Assembly (NCBI GenBank): GCA_038251405.1
Contig: JBBSBH010000005.1
Location: forward strand, 62,001-126,000
From: JADJLQ01 sp038251405
GTDB lineage: Bacteria > Bacteroidota > Bacteroidia > Chitinophagales > Saprospiraceae
Reading direction: 5' to 3'
DNA length: 64,000 nucleotides
Position 1 is the stretch's first letter, and each line of letters starts with the position of its first letter. Under the pieces are notes generated by a model, which saw only the letters and a program-made list of their open reading frames with translations, searched no databases and was not told where the DNA came from. Made by a program: the position numbers and the translations under genes. Shown piece after piece: positions 1 through 9,424 of the stretch.

Positions 1-1278
1 CCCACTGATTGTCCTCAACGAGATGAGCGACTAGGTTGGACAGGAGATGCGCAGGCATTTTCCCGAACAGCAGCCTACAATTTTGATGTCCAAAACTTTT
101 TTGCCAAGTGGTTATTGGATCTGGCTGCTGATCAAAATCAGGATGGTGGTGTTCCTCATGTAATTCCCAATGCGCTTAATCCGCGGTCAGCAGCATCTAC
201 AGGATGGGCTGATGCCTCTACTATCATTCCCTGGAACATGTACTGGATATATGGAGATACCAGTTTTCTTACCAGGCAGTATCCCAGTATGAAAAAATGG
301 GTAAAATACATGGAAGACAGCAGTAAAAATTACTTGTGGAATAAAGGGTTTCATTTTGGAGATTGGCTTTTTTATAGTGTGGCTGATGATCGGGATGGCA
401 GGTCTGCTGTAACAGACAAATATTTAATTGCACAATGCTTTTTTGCTAATTCAGTACAAATAATGATCAATGCCGCTACTGTTTTAAACAATGCATCGGA
501 TGTACACTACTATCAGGATTTATTAGAAAAAGTAAAAGCCGCCTTTAGGAAAGAGTATGTCACTGGATCGGGACGAATGATATCCAGTACGCAAACTGCC
601 TATGTATTGGCTTTGGAATTTGATATGCTGTTACCTGAACATCGGGAGTATGCTGCTCATCTTTTGGTAAAAAATATTACAGACTATAATTATCATATTA
701 CTACCGGATTCCTTGGTACACCATATATATGCCATGTATTATCCAAACAGGGATATGCAGATGTGGCTTATAAACTACTACTACAAGAGACTTATCCATC
801 ATGGCTTTATCCGGTAAAAATGGGCGCAACCACTATTTGGGAGAGATGGGATGGAATCAAACCCGATAGTACTTTTCAATCTGCCAGTATGAATTCTTTT
901 AATCATTATGCTTATGGTGCTATTGGCGATTGGATGTATCGGGTGGTCTGTGGAATTGAAATCAGTGCACCCGGATACAAAAAAAGCATTATTGCCCCTG
1001 TATTATCTAATTCTTTATCATTTGCTTCTTCCAGCACCATTACCCCTTATGGAGAAATAAAATCTGAATGGAAAACTGATAAAAATGGAGTTGATATTTC
1101 TGTAGAAATACCCGTAAATACTTCATGCCTCATTAAGTTACCTACCATAAACATGTCTAAAATTAAATCGAATGATATCAATTTATCCAATGCGAATGCG
1201 ATAATAACTGACAAATCGATAAATTTAAATTTAGGATCTGGCAAATACGCTTTTCATATAGAGAGTGAAATAAAATAA
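1..1278 (+). CDS. alpha-L-rhamnosidase GH78, C-terminal part (5' end outside window)
   Basis: The frame is open from base 1 and ends at TAA 1276-1278, so only the C-terminal ~425 residues are present. It opens with DCPQRDERLGWTGD, the signature of the GH78 (alpha/alpha)6 catalytic domain that contains the general acid region. Further GH78 landmarks are the GGVPHVIPNAL stretch and the ATTIWERWDGI and SFNHYAYGA motifs near the C-terminus. GH78 enzymes release terminal alpha-L-rhamnose from plant or bacterial glycans. The protein closes with a short beta-sandwich domain. Signal peptide and N-terminal domains are not visible. It may belong to the same deoxy-sugar scavenging capacity as the GH29 fucosidase at 49 kb, but the two are not adjacent. 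Confidence 0.93.
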   Translation, partial: PTDCPQRDERLGWTGDAQAFSRTAAYNFDVQNFFAKWLLDLAADQNQDGGVPHVIPNALNPRSAASTGWADASTIIPWNMYWIYGDTSFLTRQYPSMKKWVKYMEDSSKNYLWNKGFHFGDWLFYSVADDRDGRSAVTDKYLIAQCFFANSVQIMINAATVLNNASDVHYYQDLLEKVKAAFRKEYVTGSGRMISSTQTAYVLALEFDMLLPEHREYAAHLLVKNITDYNYHITTGFLGTPYICHVLSKQGYADVAYKLLLQETYPSWLYPVKMGATTIWERWDGIKPDSTFQSASMNSFNHYAYGAIGDWMYRVVCGIEISAPGYKKSIIAPVLSNSLSFASSSTITPYGEIKSEWKTDKNGVDISVEIPVNTSCLIKLPTINMSKIKSNDINLSNANAIITDKSINLNLGSGKYAFHIESEIK

Positions 1279-1339
1279 GTTTTAATGGAAGTCTAAAAAA
1301 TATTTTATTTTCGAACCTGAATAAATCAATTGAACATTG

Positions 1340-2143
1340 ATGAGCGATATTGAACCTATTTTAGTGATCAAAATTGGAGGGAATGTATTGGATCACAGAC
1401 AAGAAACCTTATCTTTTCTTGAAACACTCAAATCTATTCGAGGTCGAAAGATTCTAATACATGGAGGCGGAAAAATGGCCACTGAAATGTCGGCAAAGCT
1501 TGGTATAGATACGAAGATGATTGAAGGTCGCCGAATAACAGATTTTGAGACTTTAAAAGTAGCCACTATGGTGTATGCTGGCTGGATAAATAAGTCTCTG
1601 GTGGCTGATATGCAATCAATGGATATAAATGCCATTGGTATTAGCGGTGCTGATCTTAATTTAATACAGGCGCACAAGCGTGTTTCAAGCGATATTGACT
1701 ATGGCTGGGTAGGTGATATTGACAAAGTATTTATTAAAAGATGGTCTTTTTTATTAGAGAATGGTGTATTACCTGTATTATGTGCGATCAGCCACGATGG
1801 CAAGGGTCATTTATTGAATACTAACGCAGATACTATGGCAACGGAGGTGGCCATAGCTTTATCAAATAAATATCCAATCAAATTGATTTATTGCTTTGAG
1901 AAAAAAGGGGTAATGTTAGATCAGAATGATGAATCCACTTTAATCAGGAATTTAGAGCGAAATTATTACGAATCGTTACGAGCTGAAGGAATAATTTCAA
2001 AAGGAATGATTCCAAAGCTTGAAAATGCTTTCAGAGCAGCATCGAGTAGAATACAGGATGTTTATATTTGTGCAGCGAATGAATTAGCCCATTACTCTAG
2101 TTCAGGGACAAAAATAGTATGCCCATTACCAGCAACGAATTAG
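1340..2143 (+). CDS. argB: acetylglutamate (or N-succinylglutamate) kinase ArgB
   Basis: This amino-acid kinase family protein phosphorylates the gamma-carboxylate of N-acylglutamate, the second step of arginine synthesis. The N-terminus shows the nucleotide-binding VIKIGGNVL (residues 9-17) and LIHGGGKMA (39-47) motifs. A later N-T-N-A-D-T-M-A stretch lies near the substrate and ATP region. Length (267 aa) is normal for ArgB. A TTG lies one codon upstream, but ATG 1340 is the better start. Its 3' end overlaps the M20 deacylase gene by 25 nt, and argH follows, so this is an arginine block. In several Bacteroidota the pathway uses succinylated rather than acetylated intermediates; sequence alone cannot decide the acyl group here. 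Confidence 0.93.
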   Translation: MSDIEPILVIKIGGNVLDHRQETLSFLETLKSIRGRKILIHGGGKMATEMSAKLGIDTKMIEGRRITDFETLKVATMVYAGWINKSLVADMQSMDINAIGISGADLNLIQAHKRVSSDIDYGWVGDIDKVFIKRWSFLLENGVLPVLCAISHDGKGHLLNTNADTMATEVAIALSNKYPIKLIYCFEKKGVMLDQNDESTLIRNLERNYYESLRAEGIISKGMIPKLENAFRAASSRIQDVYICAANELAHYSSSGTKIVCPLPATN

Positions 2144-3195
2144 ATCAATTAACTACAGAGGCTATAGCTCTATTATCTGAGCTCATCGGCATTCCAGCGC
2201 TCAGCAAAGAGGAAGAAAATAGAGCAGATTTCTTACAACATTATTTGATACAGTCAGGATTCAAACCCAGGCGAATTGGAAATAATATTCTATTATCAAA
2301 AAATAATATTGACTCTAATAAATGCATTTTACTTAATAGCCATATTGACACTGTAAAGCCATCCCCATCCTGGTCATATAATCCTCATAAAGCTTTTATC
2401 AAAGAAGGTAAGCTTTTTGGATTAGGTGCCAATGATGCAGGTGCATCGGTAGTGTCATTATTCATGGCCTTTAAATATCTTTCTTCTAAACATCAATCTT
2501 ATAGCTTATTGTTTGCAGCCACTGCTGAAGAAGAAATTTCCGGTGAAAACGGGATCGCAAAACTATTGAATGAAATTCAAAACATAGATCTTGCCATAGT
2601 GGGAGAACCAACAGGAATGCAAATGGCTATAGCCGAAAAAGGTCTGATGGTGATAGATGCTGTCACAAAAGGCAGGTCAGGACATGCTGCCCGGGAAGAA
2701 GGCGTAAATGCCATTTATCTTGCCATTGCGGATATTGAAACTATTAAAATGCTCAATTTTGAAAAAACCTCTCCCTTACTAGGTAAATCGAAAGCCACCG
2801 TTACTATCATCCATGCGGGAAGCCAACACAATGTAGTTCCTGATGAATGCAGATATGTAATTGATGTACGATGCAATGAGATGTATACACTACAAGAAGT
2901 TCATTCATTACTACAGCATGCAGTAAAATATAGTGCTCTGACACCAAGATCTTTTAGATTGCAACCCTCCTCCATAGATGTAGACCATGAAATAATAAAA
3001 AAAGGTATATCTATGGGCTTAAATCATTATGGCTCACCTACCCTTTCTGATCAGGCATTGATGCCTTTTCCTTCTTTAAAAATAGGACCTGGCGACTCTT
3101 CCAGATCACATACCGCTGATGAATATATTGAACTGGATGAAATAAAGAAAGGAATTCAATACTATATTCAGCTAATGGATAGCCTGGATCTATAA
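2119..3195 (+). CDS. argE: M20 family deacylase, probable N-acyl-ornithine/citrulline deacetylase (ArgE-like)
   Basis: M20 di-zinc amidohydrolase of 358 aa. The metal ligands are visible in order: His75 and Asp77 in NSHIDTV, the bridging Asp in GANDAG (~107), the Glu-Glu pair in ATAEEE (~137-139), and GEPTG (~162). A small dimerisation domain follows (GRSGHAAREEG). It would remove the acyl group from N-acyl-ornithine or N-acyl-citrulline. The ATG lies inside the end of argB (25-nt overlap), implying translational coupling. M20 enzymes include DapE, LysK and peptidases. The specific ArgE role rests mainly on its position between argB and argH, so the symbol is less certain than the family. Confidence 0.8.
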   Translation: MPITSNELDQLTTEAIALLSELIGIPALSKEEENRADFLQHYLIQSGFKPRRIGNNILLSKNNIDSNKCILLNSHIDTVKPSPSWSYNPHKAFIKEGKLFGLGANDAGASVVSLFMAFKYLSSKHQSYSLLFAATAEEEISGENGIAKLLNEIQNIDLAIVGEPTGMQMAIAEKGLMVIDAVTKGRSGHAAREEGVNAIYLAIADIETIKMLNFEKTSPLLGKSKATVTIIHAGSQHNVVPDECRYVIDVRCNEMYTLQEVHSLLQHAVKYSALTPRSFRLQPSSIDVDHEIIKKGISMGLNHYGSPTLSDQALMPFPSLKIGPGDSSRSHTADEYIELDEIKKGIQYYIQLMDSLDL

Positions 3196-3223
3196 ATTCT
3201 TTTTTAATTAAAAAAGAATTTAT
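3192..3223. terminator. 32-nt perfect palindrome overlapping the argE stop codon
   Basis: A perfect inverted repeat with arms of up to 14 nt around a central AATT begins at the argE stop codon (TAA 3193-3195). Each arm ends in a run of six T or six A. As RNA it would give an A/U-rich hairpin ending argB-argE. Because it is symmetrical it could work on both strands. The low GC makes it a weak classical terminator. Confidence 0.5.
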
Positions 3224-3374
3224 TTCAACTAATTTTGGTAAAACTTGGGAATGCGTTTAAAAATAAATTTCTTCAATTTTTCGGGAAAATTTTAAAGGAC
3301 TAATAGTTAGAAACCGTAATATTTTTATTGCGGATTTAATATTCCGAATATATAATAAAAGCAATTACTTGTAC

Positions 3375-4706
3375 ATGAAACTCTGGCAAAAAAATATTAC
3401 CACCGATAAACTCATAGAAAATTTCACTGTAGGAAACGATCGTGAATTGGACCTTTTACTTGCTCAACATGATGCACTGGCATCAATAGCTCATGTTAAA
3501 ATGCTGGCATCTATCCATTTATTAAATCAAGATGAAGTATCTGTTATTGTAAAGGAGTTACAAGTCATTCACCAATCTGCAGTAGAAGGGAGATTTGTGA
3601 TTTCACCTGAAAGCGAAGATGTTCATTCACAGATAGAGTTGCTGCTTACTCAGCGGCTAGGAGAAATGGGGAAAAAAGTGCACAGTGGCCGTTCCCGGAA
3701 CGATCAGGTTTTAGTCGCACTAAAACTCTACCTCAGAAATGAAATTGAAGCTTTGGTAAATCAGACAAAATCATTATTTGATACCTTAACGCTGTTAGCT
3801 GAAAAGCATAAACTTATATTGATGCCTGGTTATACTCATATGCAAGTAGCAATGGTTTCATCATTTGGGCTTTGGTTTAGCGCTTTTGCGGAATCATTGG
3901 CCGATGATCTTCGCATCATGCAGAGTGCCTATCAATGGAGCAACCTGAATCCATTAGGTTCAGCTGCTGGCTATGGATCATCATTTCCCCTGAACAGAAG
4001 TATGACGACTCAGCTCCTGGGTTTTCAAGATCTGCACTATAATGTAATCAACGCTCAGATGAGCAGAGGTAAGACTGAATTGGCGGTTAGTTTTGGGATG
4101 TCAGCGCTATCGGCAACTTTAAATAAAATGGCCATGGATATTTGCCTTTATATCGGGCAGGATTTTGGGTTTATTTCATTTCCCGATGAACTGACTACGG
4201 GATCTAGTATTATGCCTCATAAAAAAAATCCAGATGTATGGGAGTTGATTAGAAGCCATACCAATAGAGTGGCTACTACACCGAATGAAGTAAGTATGAT
4301 GATTCACAATCTTCCAGCCGGCTATCATCGTGATTTTCAGTTACTCAAAGATGTAATGATGCCAAAATTACAATCCTTGAAATCTGTTTTAGATCTGGCT
4401 AATTATATGCTCCAATACATTTCGGTAAATGAAGACTTAATCAAACAACCAAAATATAATTATCTTTTTTCCGTGGAGCGTGTAAATGAATTGGTTTTAT
4501 CGGGTGTCCCTTTTAGAGATGCTTACAAACAAGTGGGTGCTGAAATAGAAAAGGGAGAATTTAAACCCAACTATTCTATCCAGCATACTCATGAAGGCAG
4601 TATTGGCAATCTTTGTTTGACTGAAATTAAAGCAAAAATGGAGGCAGTCCTTTACGGATTTGATTTTGAAAGCGTACATGAAAAAACAAAGGCTTTATTG
4701 TCCTAA
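3375..4706 (+). CDS. argH: argininosuccinate lyase ArgH
   Basis: Fumarase/aspartase superfamily enzyme that splits argininosuccinate into arginine and fumarate, the last step of arginine synthesis. The superfamily signature GSSIMPHKKNPD (about residues 276-287) contains the catalytic serine loop. HSGRSRNDQ (~102-110) is the conserved substrate-binding motif, and PGYTHMQ carries the catalytic-base His region. Length (~443 aa) is typical. ATG 3375 (MKLWQKN) is preferred over an upstream TTG. A 180-nt gap containing the palindrome at 3192-3223 separates it from argE, so it may have its own promoter. Confidence 0.95.
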   Translation: MKLWQKNITTDKLIENFTVGNDRELDLLLAQHDALASIAHVKMLASIHLLNQDEVSVIVKELQVIHQSAVEGRFVISPESEDVHSQIELLLTQRLGEMGKKVHSGRSRNDQVLVALKLYLRNEIEALVNQTKSLFDTLTLLAEKHKLILMPGYTHMQVAMVSSFGLWFSAFAESLADDLRIMQSAYQWSNLNPLGSAAGYGSSFPLNRSMTTQLLGFQDLHYNVINAQMSRGKTELAVSFGMSALSATLNKMAMDICLYIGQDFGFISFPDELTTGSSIMPHKKNPDVWELIRSHTNRVATTPNEVSMMIHNLPAGYHRDFQLLKDVMMPKLQSLKSVLDLANYMLQYISVNEDLIKQPKYNYLFSVERVNELVLSGVPFRDAYKQVGAEIEKGEFKPNYSIQHTHEGSIGNLCLTEIKAKMEAVLYGFDFESVHEKTKALLS

Positions 4707-4788
4707 AACAATTTCAATTTAAAGGCACGAATTGTATAATCAATCGATTAATACATATCCATCGATTAATAAAATCTTATTTTTCATA

Positions 4789-5238
4789 TTAGGGAAGGAT
4801 CATTTTTAAATGTGGGATACTGTCTTCCAAATAATATTGTCCAATATCTTTAAATCCAAATGATTTATAAAAATCCTTTAAATAAGCTTGTGCACCTATC
4901 TTGATAGGATGGTTCCCAAAAAGATTTCTAATTCTGAAGATGGAACTTTGCATCAATTGTTTTCCACATTTTTTATTTCTATAATCAGGATGAGTAACCA
5001 CTCTACCTATAGATAAAAACCCTGGATAAGGATTTCCTATATCAAATAATCGACTATACCCAGCCAGGATTCCTTTTTCATCAAAGAGTAACAAATGATG
5101 GGCCATACGGTCAAATCGATCAGCATCCATAAATATGCAATCCTGCTCTATGACAAATACTAAATGTCTTAATCTCAGGATTTCGTACAATTCATCTAAT
5201 GATAATTGATTATATAGAACACATTTTTCAAAAAACAT
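4789..5238 (-). CDS. GNAT-family N-acetyltransferase, ElaA-like
   Basis: Small GNAT protein of ~149 aa with the ElaA layout. The N-terminus reads LRHLVFVIEQDC, close to the RxxVFVVEQ motif of ElaA. IGRVVTHPDYRNKKCGKQLM is the acetyl-CoA binding motif A. The C-terminus has FYKSFGFKDIG and YLEDSIPHLKM, the usual ElaA ending. Substrate is unknown for the family. MFFEKC (5238) is a better start than the upstream MLII. It is convergent with argH, with 82 nt between the stops. Confidence 0.85.
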   Translation of the reverse strand: MFFEKCVLYNQLSLDELYEILRLRHLVFVIEQDCIFMDADRFDRMAHHLLLFDEKGILAGYSRLFDIGNPYPGFLSIGRVVTHPDYRNKKCGKQLMQSSIFRIRNLFGNHPIKIGAQAYLKDFYKSFGFKDIGQYYLEDSIPHLKMILP

Positions 5239-5366
5239 AAGTTCAATGATTAACATGTAAAGATGCGAAAGAAAATACTTTGATAAAAAACAAACAAATG
5301 AGATGCAAACCTGTTCTTAAAAGTTCCGGCTTAGTAACTATATTGTAAACTTAATAAAATTGAAAC

Positions 5367-5762
5367 ATGACCAGATTAGTAACCATAGAATCTATTGATG
5401 ATCCCTATCGCTGTATATGCTCTAATGGAGTCCATACCTGGTACGCTGACGAGCCAGAATCTAATCAAGGTGGAGATACCAGTCCTTCTCCCAGTGAGTT
5501 ACTATTAAGTGCTATAGGCGCTTGTGCTGCCATCACCCTACGTATGTACGCTCGTCGCAAAGAATGGGATGTAACACAAATAAAAATTTCTTTATCCATT
5601 GAAGAAATAAAGTCAGAAAATGGTATTATCAATCGAATACATGAAAAACTAGAAATAGAAGGATCGATAGATTCTGATCAAATAGCAAGACTCAAATCTT
5701 TAATACCCAAATGTCCAGTAGCTAGAATGGTTACCGGCCAAATAGAAGTGGTAGCGGATTGA
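5367..5762 (+). CDS. OsmC/YhfA family protein
   Basis: 131-residue OsmC-fold protein of the YhfA type. Two conserved cysteines lie in GACAAITLRMYA and PKCPVARM, as in peroxiredoxin-like OsmC proteins that reduce organic hydroperoxides. GGDTSPSPSELLLSAIGAC is the typical central motif. The family acts in the cytosol in redox or hydroperoxide defence, but many YhfA members have no assigned substrate. It stands alone; the next 500 bases hold only gene remnants. Confidence 0.88.
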   Translation: MTRLVTIESIDDPYRCICSNGVHTWYADEPESNQGGDTSPSPSELLLSAIGACAAITLRMYARRKEWDVTQIKISLSIEEIKSENGIINRIHEKLEIEGSIDSDQIARLKSLIPKCPVARMVTGQIEVVAD

Positions 5763-5774
5763 ATATTATATTGA

Positions 5775-6005
5775 CTATCTGAAACAACACTTAAAAGAAG
5801 TAATGGGATAAAGTCCTTCATACTACAAACACTGGCTAATAATTTTTCAGGCTTCGTAGTATCGCTAATTGCATTACCTCTGGGTTTGGGATTTTCATTT
5901 GCATCCGGCCACCCCATGACCCCAAGATTCCAGCTTTTATACTGGGAAAAAGAATTTTTTATGAACGGTTTAATTCGTTGGGAAATTTTCCTGAAATTAA
6001 AATGA
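5775..6005 (+). pseudogene. N-terminal remnant of a SulP-type sulfate/anion transporter
   Basis: Frame 3 is open here without a good start. It encodes a stretch resembling the first helix of SulP transporters: NNFSGFVVSLIALPLGLGFSF, then ASGHPM. Known SulP proteins read roughly LVVFLVALPLCLGIALASG at this place. After HPM the similarity stops and the frame ends within 30 residues. No further SulP helices or STAS domain follow. I read it as a deletion remnant; the assignment rests on one ~30-residue block. Confidence 0.5.
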
Positions 6006-6244
6006 ATAGTTTCGAAGATTTTGCACAACGATTTACTTTGAGGGGCTCCAATGTATTTGCGATTCGACGCTTCTTTACTGATGAGGTAGTACTTTTTCTG
6101 GAAAGCACTCCATTTTACCACATTGAATCAAATGGCAAAGGGGGAATCTCAATAATGGATAAAGAAAGACAAGCAAGCATTAGTGAAATCAAAGCTATGA
6201 TAGACTTTGCCACCCGACTTGAAGATATTGCAACACTAATATAA
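5978..6244 (+). pseudogene. C-terminal fragment of an unidentified protein
   Basis: Open frame of 88 codons from a TTG; the same frame is open upstream to about 5900 without an ATG. It overlaps the end of the SulP remnant in another frame. The sequence (AQRFTLRGSN, IRRFFTDEVVLFLE, FYHIESNGKG, ISEIKAMIDFATRLEDIA) looks like the soluble tail of a larger Bacteroidota membrane protein. I cannot name the family. It is most likely the other side of the deletion that created the SulP remnant. An expressed small protein is possible but lacks a good start. Confidence 0.4.
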
Positions 6245-6343
6245 AAAGCTAATTTAATTTTCCAGAGGAGCCCAATCTGATCGTTCCTTGGGGATTGTAT
6301 TTATGGATAGACGAAGGCATAGCAAATAATTAAATAGAAAAAC

Positions 6344-7225
6344 TCATTTTTTCATTACATATTTTTTGGGTGTCACTCCAAATTGTTTCTTAAAAGCGGC
6401 AATAAAATGAGATGGATTGGCATATCCAAGATCGTAAGCCACTTCATTAACTTGTAAATTCTGGTTATCAAAAAGCTTTCTGGCCTTTTCCATTTTTTTT
6501 ACCAATACATAGCTGGCTATCGTATTACCATAGAGTTCTTTGAATCCAGATTTGAGCTGATATTCCACAATGTTTACCTGTCTCGCTAAATCAGCAATCG
6601 TGGGCGGATGATTCAGATTGTGGAGTAATATTTCTTTGGCTTGCTTTATTTTTTTTAACGTATTTACATCATTGAGAAATGGGCAGGACAAAGCGGATTC
6701 CGATTCCTTATCTGAAAAATAAAGACTTATTACTTCCAGGAGTTTTCCGTAATAGTAAGTTTGTTCCAGGCTTTTACTGACCTGATTTTTAAATAAAGGA
6801 GTAAGTGTAAACAACAGAGATTGGGTTATTGGCTTGTCTTGATAAAACTTTTGTTGAATTAATTCATTTCTTAAAATGGGCAAGTCTTCAGCGGAAAATA
6901 ATTTGTGCAACCTCTCCAGTGGAATGAAAAGTGTCACTAGCTTACTGGCAGGAAAAATCTCTAATTGGAAAGCATGTTCTTGTAAAGGATTGTAGAGGAA
7001 AGTTGCCGTCTCGTGATCGACATTTCTGATATAAGGGCCAAAATGTAATTTCGATAAGCCATCAATGCCAAAGAAAAATTGAACTCTATCTTTTAGCAAA
7101 GACTGCCCTACGAATTTACTTTCTGTTTCGTTATTTTCCCACGATTCAAAATCAATCCCATCTGCTTTATATAAACTGGTTTGAATTTGATTGCTATGGG
7201 CATTTTTTATTGAATCAGTTAACAT
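6344..7225 (-). CDS. AraC-family transcriptional regulator, PchR-like
   Basis: About 294 residues with a C-terminal AraC/XylS double helix-turn-helix: ADLARQVNIVEYQLKSGFK for the first helix pair and VNEVAYDLGYANPSHFIAAF for the second. The N-terminal half lacks a cupin and resembles PchR-type regulators, which sense siderophore- or heme-loaded ligands. It is transcribed divergently from the TonB receptor at 7375, so it probably controls that uptake operon. ATG 7225 (MLTDS) is preferred over the more distant 7309 because a good promoter -7 box lies at 7248-7255, inside the longer version. Confidence 0.85.
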   Translation of the reverse strand: MLTDSIKNAHSNQIQTSLYKADGIDFESWENNETESKFVGQSLLKDRVQFFFGIDGLSKLHFGPYIRNVDHETATFLYNPLQEHAFQLEIFPASKLVTLFIPLERLHKLFSAEDLPILRNELIQQKFYQDKPITQSLLFTLTPLFKNQVSKSLEQTYYYGKLLEVISLYFSDKESESALSCPFLNDVNTLKKIKQAKEILLHNLNHPPTIADLARQVNIVEYQLKSGFKELYGNTIASYVLVKKMEKARKLFDNQNLQVNEVAYDLGYANPSHFIAAFKKQFGVTPKKYVMKK

Positions 7226-7247
7226 TTTATTTGTAATAATTTGAGTA

Positions 7248-7255
7248 CAAATATA
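7248..7255 (-). promoter_or_regulatory. Bacteroidota -7 box for the AraC-type regulator
   Basis: On the minus strand the bases read TATATTTG, matching the TAnnTTTG consensus of the Bacteroidota primary sigma factor. It lies ~23 nt before ATG 7225, giving a short leader. A clear TTTG -33 element at the expected distance is not obvious. The 150-bp gap to the divergent receptor is a likely regulator binding region. Confidence 0.5.
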
Positions 7256-7374
7256 CAAATATCTGATTTTAAATGGATTGCATTTATATAAGTAAAAAAT
7301 AAAATTCATGTATATAGGTACTCTTTTTTCGGATATGGGTATTTTCTATCATTAGATAAACAGAATATTGCATT

Positions 7375-9417
7375 GTGTTTCCTTGGGCTGTTGTTCTATC
7401 CTTAATCCTTTTGATATTAAACTTTAATTCGAATGCCCAGACGATTGAAGATAGTTTTTCTATTCAACAAATTGAAGAAATCGTGGTTACAGGAGGGGTT
7501 ACTCCTCATTCCGCCCGTCAATCAGTTTATCAAATCAGATCTATCGGTCAGGAAACTATAAAATTACATGGAGCTTCCAGATTGCAGGATGTGTTAGCTA
7601 CTGAAACTAATATACGTTTCAATCAAGATCTGGCTACTGGCGGGTCCAATATGTCGATGCAAGGACTGGCAGGGCAAAATGTAAAAATCCTGATTGATGG
7701 AGTACCTATGATAGGCCGGCAAGGCACTAATAATGAAATTAATATCAATCAAATTGATATTAATACTATTCAGCGGGTAGAAATAGTGGAAGGACCAATG
7801 TCCGTAATCTATGGAGCTGATGCATTAGCAGGAGTGATCAATATCATCACAAAAAAAGCAGTAGAGGGAAAATACGACCTTACAGCCAGGATACAGGAAG
7901 AGACAGTGAATAACGCATACGGCTGGCCAGCAGGAATACACCAGGAATCCATGACCGGAGGTATTGCTAAAAAAGATTTGTTTGCCAAAATAAATTTGTC
8001 CCGAAATGAATTTGGTGGGTATCAAGGCTCAGCCACTGGCCGAGACTTTCAATGGCATCCCAAGACGCAGTATATGGCAGGAACGATATTGGGTGTAGAT
8101 AAAATCAAAACAAGTGCTCACTATCGATTAGATTGGACAAATGAAAATATTTTCAATCCCGGCATACCTACATCAAATATAGCCAATGATCAAAATTATA
8201 TCACGAATAGATGGATGCATCAATTTCAATTAGATCACAACGTTTCAACTAAAATAAAGCTAAACACGGCTTTTTCATTCACTCATTTCTCAAGAAATGT
8301 AGAATCCACTACTTTTAATGTAACCACTCAGGATAGAAGGCTTTCATTGGGTACCGATTCACAGGATACCACTATATTTAATGGATTTACCGGAAGAATA
8401 CTATTACCGATCGTTATCAATAAATCGATTTCACTATTACCCGGTGTGGATGTAAACATAGAATCAGGCCGAGGGGGAAGAATTCAAGCAGGCACTCATA
8501 CCATTAAAGATGCTGGTTTCATCTTATCGGGTGAATTAAAATTATCAGATAAATTACAAATAAAGCCAGGCTTGCGTATGATATACAATAGCGTATACCA
8601 TGCACCAGCCGCCATACCCTCCCTTAATACCAGGTGGAATATTTCTTCTAAATCAAATATCAAACTCTCCTATGGCCGGGGATTCAGAGCGCCTTCATTG
8701 AGAGAATTATATTTTAGTTTTTTTGATTCAAACCATGCAGTAGTAGGCAATACAAATTTAAAATCCGAGTTGTCTAACAGTTTTTCTGGCTCATGGTCCT
8801 GGATTTTAAAAAATAGCGGACCTAAAGAAGTCAGTTTATCTCTAAATGGTTTTTATAATTCAATAGATAATCTAATCAATTTTGGGCAAAATGCTGCTAA
8901 TCCCCTTGAAGTAACTTATATCAATATAGATCATTACAAAACCAAAGGCCTCACTGGTCAACTTCAATCAAAGGCCGAAAAGCTTTCATTAAATTTTACT
9001 GCCTCATACACCGGCCGATACAATCAGTTATACACAGAGGATCAGGCGACAAATGCATTTGTTTGGTCTCCTGAAGGGTCGTTATCCATAAATTATAATT
9101 TTCAAAAAAATAAATTTTCAATTGGATTATTTCAAAAATATACAGGAAAGACACCTTATTACGAGACCGTACTGGTAGACAGTAAACAAATCATTCATCA
9201 AGCCATCTTAAAGGATTATTTCTGGTCAGACCTTACATTAAACAAAAGTATAAACACAAGACTCTCCATATCTACTGGAGTCCGAAATCTGTTTAATATC
9301 AAACAAGTAGCCAATTCAAGTCTCGCCGGTAACGGTGTGCATACTAATGCAAATTCATTGGCCGTTGGATATGGTCGGTCCCTTTTTCTAATACTAAATT
9401 ACAATATCATTAAATAA
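7375..9417 (+). CDS. TonB-dependent outer-membrane receptor, HmuR-like
   Basis: 680 residues. An N-terminal signal peptide (~1-22, ending NSNAQ) follows a GTG start, and a TonB-box-like EEIVVTGG comes next. The plug domain (~35-150) includes LQDVLATE, VKILIDGVPM and VEIVEGPMSVIYGADALAGVINIITKK as successive landmarks. The remainder is a 22-strand-type barrel ending in an aromatic-rich strand (SLFLILNYNIIK). The HmuY-like lipoprotein follows 8 nt downstream and a PchR-like regulator is divergent. This arrangement points to heme or chelated-iron import. It lacks the carboxypeptidase-like N-domain of SusC-type receptors, so a glycan role is unlikely. Confidence 0.92.
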   Translation: MFPWAVVLSLILLILNFNSNAQTIEDSFSIQQIEEIVVTGGVTPHSARQSVYQIRSIGQETIKLHGASRLQDVLATETNIRFNQDLATGGSNMSMQGLAGQNVKILIDGVPMIGRQGTNNEININQIDINTIQRVEIVEGPMSVIYGADALAGVINIITKKAVEGKYDLTARIQEETVNNAYGWPAGIHQESMTGGIAKKDLFAKINLSRNEFGGYQGSATGRDFQWHPKTQYMAGTILGVDKIKTSAHYRLDWTNENIFNPGIPTSNIANDQNYITNRWMHQFQLDHNVSTKIKLNTAFSFTHFSRNVESTTFNVTTQDRRLSLGTDSQDTTIFNGFTGRILLPIVINKSISLLPGVDVNIESGRGGRIQAGTHTIKDAGFILSGELKLSDKLQIKPGLRMIYNSVYHAPAAIPSLNTRWNISSKSNIKLSYGRGFRAPSLRELYFSFFDSNHAVVGNTNLKSELSNSFSGSWSWILKNSGPKEVSLSLNGFYNSIDNLINFGQNAANPLEVTYINIDHYKTKGLTGQLQSKAEKLSLNFTASYTGRYNQLYTEDQATNAFVWSPEGSLSINYNFQKNKFSIGLFQKYTGKTPYYETVLVDSKQIIHQAILKDYFWSDLTLNKSINTRLSISTGVRNLFNIKQVANSSLAGNGVHTNANSLAVGYGRSLFLILNYNIIK

Positions 9418-9424
9418 CTTTTTT

